A DNA stretch of 64,000 nucleotides from Mycolicibacterium malmesburyense. GTDB lineage: Bacteria > Actinomycetota > Actinomycetes > Mycobacteriales > Mycobacteriaceae. Every line of letters begins with the position of its first letter. The stretch's first letter is position 1. Position numbers and translations under genes: made by a program. Shown piece after piece: positions 59,741 to 64,000 of the stretch. The notes beneath the pieces are model-generated. The model saw only the letters and a list, made by a program, of their open reading frames with translations. It had not been told where the DNA came from and made no database searches. The DNA is taken from contig NZ_CVTB01000302.1 of NCBI RefSeq assembly GCF_001050015.1, forward strand, positions 1 through 64,000, in the 5' to 3' direction.

Positions 59741-61057
59741 ATGTTCTCCGAGACGCGTTACGCGATGAACGGGGATCTGCGAGTCGCCTACCGGGCGTCG
59801 CGCGAGGGTGAGCGCGACATCGTGTTCATCCCGAACTGGTTCACCAATTGTGAGGTCGCGCCGGCGCTTCCAGCTATTCGGGGGTGGGCCGAGGCGATGG
59901 CCTCGCTGGGTCGGCTGATCTTCTTCGACCCGCCGGGCATGGGAGCATCCGATCCAGTTCCGGGCGGTGCGATGCCGACCTTGGAACTGTGGGTCGACAG
60001 CATCGGCGCGGTACTCGACGAGTTCGGCAGTGGCGAAGCCGTCCTGATCGCGGGTGTCGGCGCGATGGCGGCGGGGGCCCTGTTCGCGGCAACGCATCCC
60101 TCACGCACAACCGCGTTGGTGGTGTTGGAGGGTTACGCGGATCCGCACGCTACCCGCGAAGGCGGGCCCAGTCCCGAGGAAGTCCTAGCCGCGATGATAG
60201 ACACGTGGGGCACCGGAGAGTCGCAGCACGTCCTGAATCCGGACATGCCCTGGAATGAGGAGATTCGGGCAAGCTTCGCTCGGTTCGAACGCCTGTCAGC
60301 GAGCCCGAGCACCGCCGCGGCGATGATGCGTTTCATGTCCGAAATGGACGTGCGAGCCTTGCTTCCGGCCGTCCGCGTACCCACACTCGTCCTGCAACAC
60401 TTGGATGACGTTGTGGTACCGCGGGAGTGGGGCAAGTACATCGCGGATCGCATTCCAGGCGCGAAGTATGTCGAGCTGCCCGGACGCAACCTGCTGCACG
60501 TCGTCGAGCCGTGGCGAGACTCCTTCGAGGAGATAGCGCGATTCATCACCGGACACCAGCCCGACATGGCCGAGGATCGCGTGCTCGCGACGGTGTTGTT
60601 CACCGACATCGTGGACTCAACGCGCCTGGCCGCCGAAATGGGTGATCGCGAGTGGCGCGCCCTACTGGATGCGCACGACGCCGTGGTCCGCGCGCAGCTC
60701 GCCCGTCTTCGCGGCCGCGAGGTGAACACGACGGGCGATGGGTTTGTGGCGATGTTCGATGGTCCGCAGCGGGCGATCCGCTGCGCCATGGGGATTCGAG
60801 ACGCGGTGCAGGCGCTCGGCGTGCAAGTGCGTGCGGGCTTGCACACCGGTGAGTGTGAGGTGCGTGGCGACGACATCGGCGGTATCGCCGTGCATATCGG
60901 TGCGCGCGTCGCCGCCCTGGCCGGACCCAACGACGTGTTGGTGTCGAGCACTCTGCGCGATTTGGTGATCGGGTCGGGGCTCCAATTCGAGGATCGCGGG
61001 ACACATCAACTCAAAGGTGTGCCCGGCGAGTGGCGGCTGCTCGCCGTCGCCACCTAG
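59741..61057 (+). CDS. Alpha/beta-hydrolase-fold sensor fused to a class III nucleotide cyclase
   Basis: 438-residue fusion. Residues 1-270 are an alpha/beta-hydrolase fold (IVFIPNWFTNCEVAPALP, FFDPPGMGASDPV, LVLQHLDDVVVP), but the nucleophile elbow reads GVGAM instead of GxSxG, so the catalytic Ser is missing. Residues 280-435 are a class III cyclase domain with metal Asp residues in LFTDIVDSTRLA, NTTGDGFVAMF and GIAVHIGARVAAL, where His stands at the usual Asn of the VNxAAR motif. Soluble; no membrane segment. The hydrolase part probably binds a ligand. The 3' end overlaps the DUF222 gene by 4 bases. Confidence 0.9.
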   Translation: MFSETRYAMNGDLRVAYRASREGERDIVFIPNWFTNCEVAPALPAIRGWAEAMASLGRLIFFDPPGMGASDPVPGGAMPTLELWVDSIGAVLDEFGSGEAVLIAGVGAMAAGALFAATHPSRTTALVVLEGYADPHATREGGPSPEEVLAAMIDTWGTGESQHVLNPDMPWNEEIRASFARFERLSASPSTAAAMMRFMSEMDVRALLPAVRVPTLVLQHLDDVVVPREWGKYIADRIPGAKYVELPGRNLLHVVEPWRDSFEEIARFITGHQPDMAEDRVLATVLFTDIVDSTRLAAEMGDREWRALLDAHDAVVRAQLARLRGREVNTTGDGFVAMFDGPQRAIRCAMGIRDAVQALGVQVRAGLHTGECEVRGDDIGGIAVHIGARVAALAGPNDVLVSSTLRDLVIGSGLQFEDRGTHQLKGVPGEWRLLAVAT

Positions 61058-62538
61058 AACGGTGGCGGACGATTGCGTTCGGCAACGTACGGCTCGTTGC
61101 GTCGGCGCTCCGCTTCGATGGCCGCCGCGCGGTTCTGTTCGCGCTTTCGTTTGCGCCGCGGCATCTTCAAGCATCGAACGGCGTCATCGAGGAGATCGAC
61201 GGTCGGATCGATGACCGCGGGCGCGGTCGCTCTGCACAACGACGGGAACAGGAGTCTGCTGCCTGGATGGGTCGTATACCTCTGACCGGCCGGCGAGAGC
61301 CAGTCGACGCTGCCGTCGGGATGCTGTCGGTCACGCCAGCCGAGGAAAGTCTTGTAGAGATGGTGAGTTCGACACAGGCACTTGAGGTTTGATGCCTGCG
61401 TCGCTCCTCGCGGATATGGGACCGTGTGGTCGAGGTCACACTGAGTGGCCGGCCTGTCGCAATTCGGGAAGCGGCACGTCAGATCGCGGCAGCGGACGAA
61501 CCACGCCAGCGCCGACGAGGGAACCCGGCCCTTCTCCGGCGGCGCATCCCCGGGATGCTTGACAGGTCGACGCTTGGCGACCGCCAGCTTGGCGGCGACG
61601 ATCGGTGCCGGCACCACTCCGCGGCCCATCACGAACCCCGGCCCCGTCTCGGCCGGCCCGCCAAGCGTGGGATCACCGGCCTCGATCGACTCGACGGGCT
61701 TGTCACCGTCCAATTCGGCCGGGGTCGCATCCTCGAGCGTGTCCTCGCTCGTCACGACGTGCACCACCACATCGCTCGCGGTGACACCCGCGGACGCGCA
61801 TTCGTCGGATCCACACTCGCACGCCAGTGATTGGGCCCCGGTCATGGCGGCAGAGACGGCGTCCGCACGGCGCTGTTCCTGAGTGCGCGGATCGTTCTCG
61901 CACACCGTGGCGGCCATGGCGTCGAGGCGTTGGTCGATCAGCTCCCCATGGTGGGCGAAGACCGTCGCCTCGATGTGCGCCACGCCCGAGCCGTCCCCAC
62001 CGTCCTTGACCTCGATATAGCGGGTGCGCGAACTGTTCTCGGCGCGGCGTACCGCCGCGGGGTCGAAGCGGTCGACCCAATAGTCGATCACGTTGTGCAA
62101 CTTCAGCACTGACAGCGCAGTCCACCCCTCGACGTGCGCCGCGATCGCGGCGTCGACGTTGGCGAGCGCCTCACCGTCTTGGATCAGGTAGGTGCGGAAC
62201 ACGATGGCGGCGACGGTTCGGTAGGTGATGGCGCCGGTCAGGAACACCTCGTTGAGACGAGGCAAGCGGTCGCGCAGGGCGATCGCGATCTCTAGATGGG
62301 CTGCCGCCATCCCCAGCGAGACCTGCTGGGCGGGGGCGATCTCGGCGGCGACGGCCGAGTAGTTGTCGAGGATCCATTGCTCGCGCTCGGCCGAACCGTC
62401 GGCGGCGTACATCCGATCGAGGACGTCGGCGGACGCGGAGAGCCGGCGCGCGCAGGCGGCGTTCTCGATCCGCGCCCACGCACCGGCCGCCCCAGCGCCA
62501 CTGGCGCCCTGGGCCGCGGCCACCAACTGATCGAACAT
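61054..62538 (-). CDS. DUF222/HNH endonuclease-domain protein, 13E12 repeat family
   Basis: 494-residue member of the mycobacterial 13E12 repeat family. Residues 1-300 are the DUF222 helical domain (VVAAAQGASG-type start MFDQLVAAAQ, VFLTGAITYRTVAAIVF), then a variable linker with a Cys/acid patch (CECGSDECASAG), and about 395-450 an HNH nuclease domain: CRDLTCRFPNCDRPATQCDLDHTVPYPRG, then CLCRTHHLYKT. The ATG at 62538 sits inside a degenerate SOS box. Family members are often multicopy and may be mobile; no terminal repeats are seen here. Divergent from dnaE2. Confidence 0.9.
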   Translation of the reverse strand: MFDQLVAAAQGASGAGAAGAWARIENAACARRLSASADVLDRMYAADGSAEREQWILDNYSAVAAEIAPAQQVSLGMAAAHLEIAIALRDRLPRLNEVFLTGAITYRTVAAIVFRTYLIQDGEALANVDAAIAAHVEGWTALSVLKLHNVIDYWVDRFDPAAVRRAENSSRTRYIEVKDGGDGSGVAHIEATVFAHHGELIDQRLDAMAATVCENDPRTQEQRRADAVSAAMTGAQSLACECGSDECASAGVTASDVVVHVVTSEDTLEDATPAELDGDKPVESIEAGDPTLGGPAETGPGFVMGRGVVPAPIVAAKLAVAKRRPVKHPGDAPPEKGRVPSSALAWFVRCRDLTCRFPNCDRPATQCDLDHTVPYPRGATQASNLKCLCRTHHLYKTFLGWRDRQHPDGSVDWLSPAGQRYTTHPGSRLLFPSLCRATAPAVIDPTVDLLDDAVRCLKMPRRKRKREQNRAAAIEAERRRNEPYVAERNRPPPF

Positions 62539-62546
62539 ACGAACGA
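62531..62546 (-). promoter_or_regulatory. Degenerate SOS box overlapping the 13E12 start codon
   Basis: TCGAAC-ATAC-GAACGA has one perfect half-site and two mismatches in the other compared with TCGAACNNNNGTTCGA. It spans the start codon of the DUF222/HNH gene. LexA sites overlapping starts of 13E12 genes are known in M. tuberculosis. Confidence 0.45.
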
Positions 62547-62667
62547 ATCTACTAGGGCCCACCGACACCGGAAGGGCTCCATCGCCCAGCCTGTGGATGA
62601 ACCGGATCTTGGGGATAACCAGGGCGTTTGTCGGAGTTTCGGGCGAATGTAAGGTGTGCCGACAGCA

Positions 62668-62689
62668 TCGAACACAAGTTCGATACACT
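62668..62689 (+). promoter_or_regulatory. SOS box and -10 of dnaE2
   Basis: TCGAAC-ACAA-GTTCGA (62668-62683) is a perfect mycobacterial LexA site, immediately followed by TACACT (62684-62689), a -10 six bases before the dnaE2 ATG. LexA would cover the core promoter; the message should be leaderless. Confidence 0.95.
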
Positions 62690-62695
62690 GCAAGC

Positions 62696-64000
62696 ATGGG
62701 CTGGCATACCGGGCCGCCGAGCTGGGTGGAAATGGAGCGGGTGCTCAACGGCAAACCGCGACGCGCCGGCGCTTGGCCCATCGATGAGCAGATCGGCGAC
62801 GGCGGCGACAGCCCCGCCTGGTCCAGCAAGCGGGGGGAGTACCAACCACTCGACGTGGAGCGGCCCTCGTCGACCGTCCCATACGCCGAACTGCACGCGC
62901 ATTCGGCCTACAGCTTCCTCGACGGCGCCAGCACGCCGGAGGAACTGGTCGAGGAAGCGGTCCGGCTGGACCTGCGGGCGATCGCGCTGACCGACCACGA
63001 CGGCCTCTACGGGGTGGTGCGCTTCGCCGAGGCCGCCAAGGAGCTGGACATGTCGACGGTGTTCGGCGCCGAACTGTCCCTCGGCGGCGGCGACCGGACC
63101 GAAGACCCCGACCCGCCCGGCCCACATCTGCTGGTGCTGGCACGCGGCCCCGAGGGCTACCGGCGACTCTCCCGTGAACTCGCCAAGGCACACCTGGCCG
63201 GCGGCGAGAAGGGCAAGCTCCGATACGACTACGACGCGCTGACCGAGGCGGCGGGCGGACACTGGCACATCCTCACCGGATGCCGCAAAGGCCATGTCAG
63301 GCAGGCGCTTTCCGAGGGTGGGCCCGACGCGGCGAACCGTGCGCTCGCCGACCTGGTCGACCGCTTCGGCCACGACCGGGTCAGCGTCGAACTCACCCAC
63401 CACGGACATCCCCGCGACGACGAACGCAACGCCATCCTCGCCGAACTGGCACCCCGGTTCGGCCTGAGCGTGGTCGCGACCACCGCCGCCCATTTCGCCG
63501 AACCGTCACGCGGCCGGCTGGCCATGGCGATGGGCGCGATCCGGGCCCGCCACTCGATGGACGAGGCGGCCGGTTACCTTGCACCGCTGGGTGGTTCGCA
63601 TCTGCGATCGGGTGCGGAGATGGCGCGGCTGTTCGCCGACCGGCCGGAGGTCGTGACCGCCGCGGTCGAACTCGGTGAGCAGTGCGCGTTCGGACTCGCC
63701 CTGATCGCACCCCAGTTGCCGCCGTTCGACGTCCCCGAGGGGCACACCGAGGACAGCTGGCTGCGCCACCTCGTCATGACGGGTGCCCGCAACAGGTACG
63801 GTCCACCGCAGCGGGCTCCGCGGGCATACGCGCAGATCGAACACGAGCTCAAAGTCATTGAACAGCTGCGGTTTCCCGGCTACTTCCTGGTGGTCCACGA
63901 CATCACCCAGTTCTGCAAGCAGAACGGCATCCTGGCTCAGGGCAGGGGATCGGCGGCCAACTCCGCGGTCTGCTACGCCCTCGGCGTCACCAACGTGGAC
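62696..64000 (+). CDS. dnaE2: Error-prone DNA polymerase DnaE2 (3' end outside window)
   Basis: Alpha-type polymerase of the ImuA'-ImuB-DnaE2 mutasome responsible for damage-induced mutagenesis. The first 435 codons are present and open to the last base. The N-terminus MGWHTGPPSWVEMERVL precedes the PHP domain (YAELHAHSAYSFLDGASTPEELVEEA, then LTDHDGLYGVVRFAEAA), and the start of the palm is reached at FPGYFLVVHDITQFCKQ followed by GILAQGRGSAANSAV. Its SOS box and -10 fit a leaderless damage-induced message. imuA'-imuB lie only 8 kb upstream. Confidence 0.96.
   Translation, partial: MGWHTGPPSWVEMERVLNGKPRRAGAWPIDEQIGDGGDSPAWSSKRGEYQPLDVERPSSTVPYAELHAHSAYSFLDGASTPEELVEEAVRLDLRAIALTDHDGLYGVVRFAEAAKELDMSTVFGAELSLGGGDRTEDPDPPGPHLLVLARGPEGYRRLSRELAKAHLAGGEKGKLRYDYDALTEAAGGHWHILTGCRKGHVRQALSEGGPDAANRALADLVDRFGHDRVSVELTHHGHPRDDERNAILAELAPRFGLSVVATTAAHFAEPSRGRLAMAMGAIRARHSMDEAAGYLAPLGGSHLRSGAEMARLFADRPEVVTAAVELGEQCAFGLALIAPQLPPFDVPEGHTEDSWLRHLVMTGARNRYGPPQRAPRAYAQIEHELKVIEQLRFPGYFLVVHDITQFCKQNGILAQGRGSAANSAVCYALGVTNVD

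Overview
The window is high-GC mycobacterial chromosome, most likely from a rapidly growing Mycolicibacterium-type species. Its gene order follows the M. tuberculosis stretch from the ESX-4 locus (Rv3450c side) through glmM, glmS, nnr, gadB, alr, the tsa genes, groES-groEL1, whiB3, sigD-rsdA, guaB2-guaB3-choD, guaA and imuA'-imuB to dnaE2, mostly in opposite orientation and with local insertions and losses. Identifications come from recognising protein motifs and this remembered order; no database search was possible.

Layout. 1-9208: ESX-4 type VII secretion locus (3' part of eccB4, mycP4, eccD4, eccC4, an Rv3446c-like protein, esxU, esxT). 9313-11352: a small excalibur-domain gene missed by length-based ORF calling, then rplM-rpsI and a small secreted protein. 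11440-14482: glmM and two ESX-associated proteins. 14483-18768: a small Cys-containing protein, a membrane-protein gene broken by two compensating frameshifts, a DEAD-box helicase, an F420-type LLM oxidoreductase with an operator-like palindrome in its promoter, and a dienelactone-hydrolase-like protein. 18824-29351: glmS, a hydrolase, nnr, gadB, then alr-hydrolase-tsaE-tsaB-rimI-tsaD as a stop/start-overlapping operon. 29372-33184: CIRCE-controlled groES-groEL1, followed by a low-GC class III cyclase gene that sits between the intact groEL1 end and a second, orphan copy of the groEL1 3' end. 33342-36674: a secreted protein, a GMC oxidoreductase and a class I DAHP synthase preceded by a probable Tyr/Trp/Phe-containing attenuator peptide. 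36688-45941: whiB3, sigD-rsdA, guaB2-guaB3, choD, phoU. 46071-50557: a chimeric remnant of a thiamine-diphosphate decarboxylase fused to a tautomerase, a GH65 glycosidase/phosphorylase with its HAD mutase partner, and two small membrane proteins. 50586-64000: guaA, the SOS-controlled mutasome genes imuA'-imuB, a nucleoside hydrolase, an acyl-CoA reductase/SDR enzyme, htdY, a universal stress protein, a hydrolase-cyclase fusion, a DUF222/HNH (13E12-type) gene and the 5' part of dnaE2.

How the genes fit together. The window joins cell-wall precursor supply (glmM, glmS, alr), purine supply (guaB2, guaB3, guaA), protein quality and tRNA modification (groES/groEL1, tsaBDE), redox and sigma-factor control (whiB3, sigD/rsdA) and inducible mutagenesis (imuA', imuB, dnaE2, each transcription unit with a near-perfect mycobacterial SOS box). 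Many genes appear to have leaderless or near-leaderless transcripts: a -10 hexamer lies 6-8 nt before the start codon. The least ordinary features are the cyclase cassette with its groEL1 3'-end duplication, the aroF leader peptide, the decarboxylase-tautomerase chimera, and a cyclase whose fused alpha/beta-hydrolase domain has lost its nucleophile.
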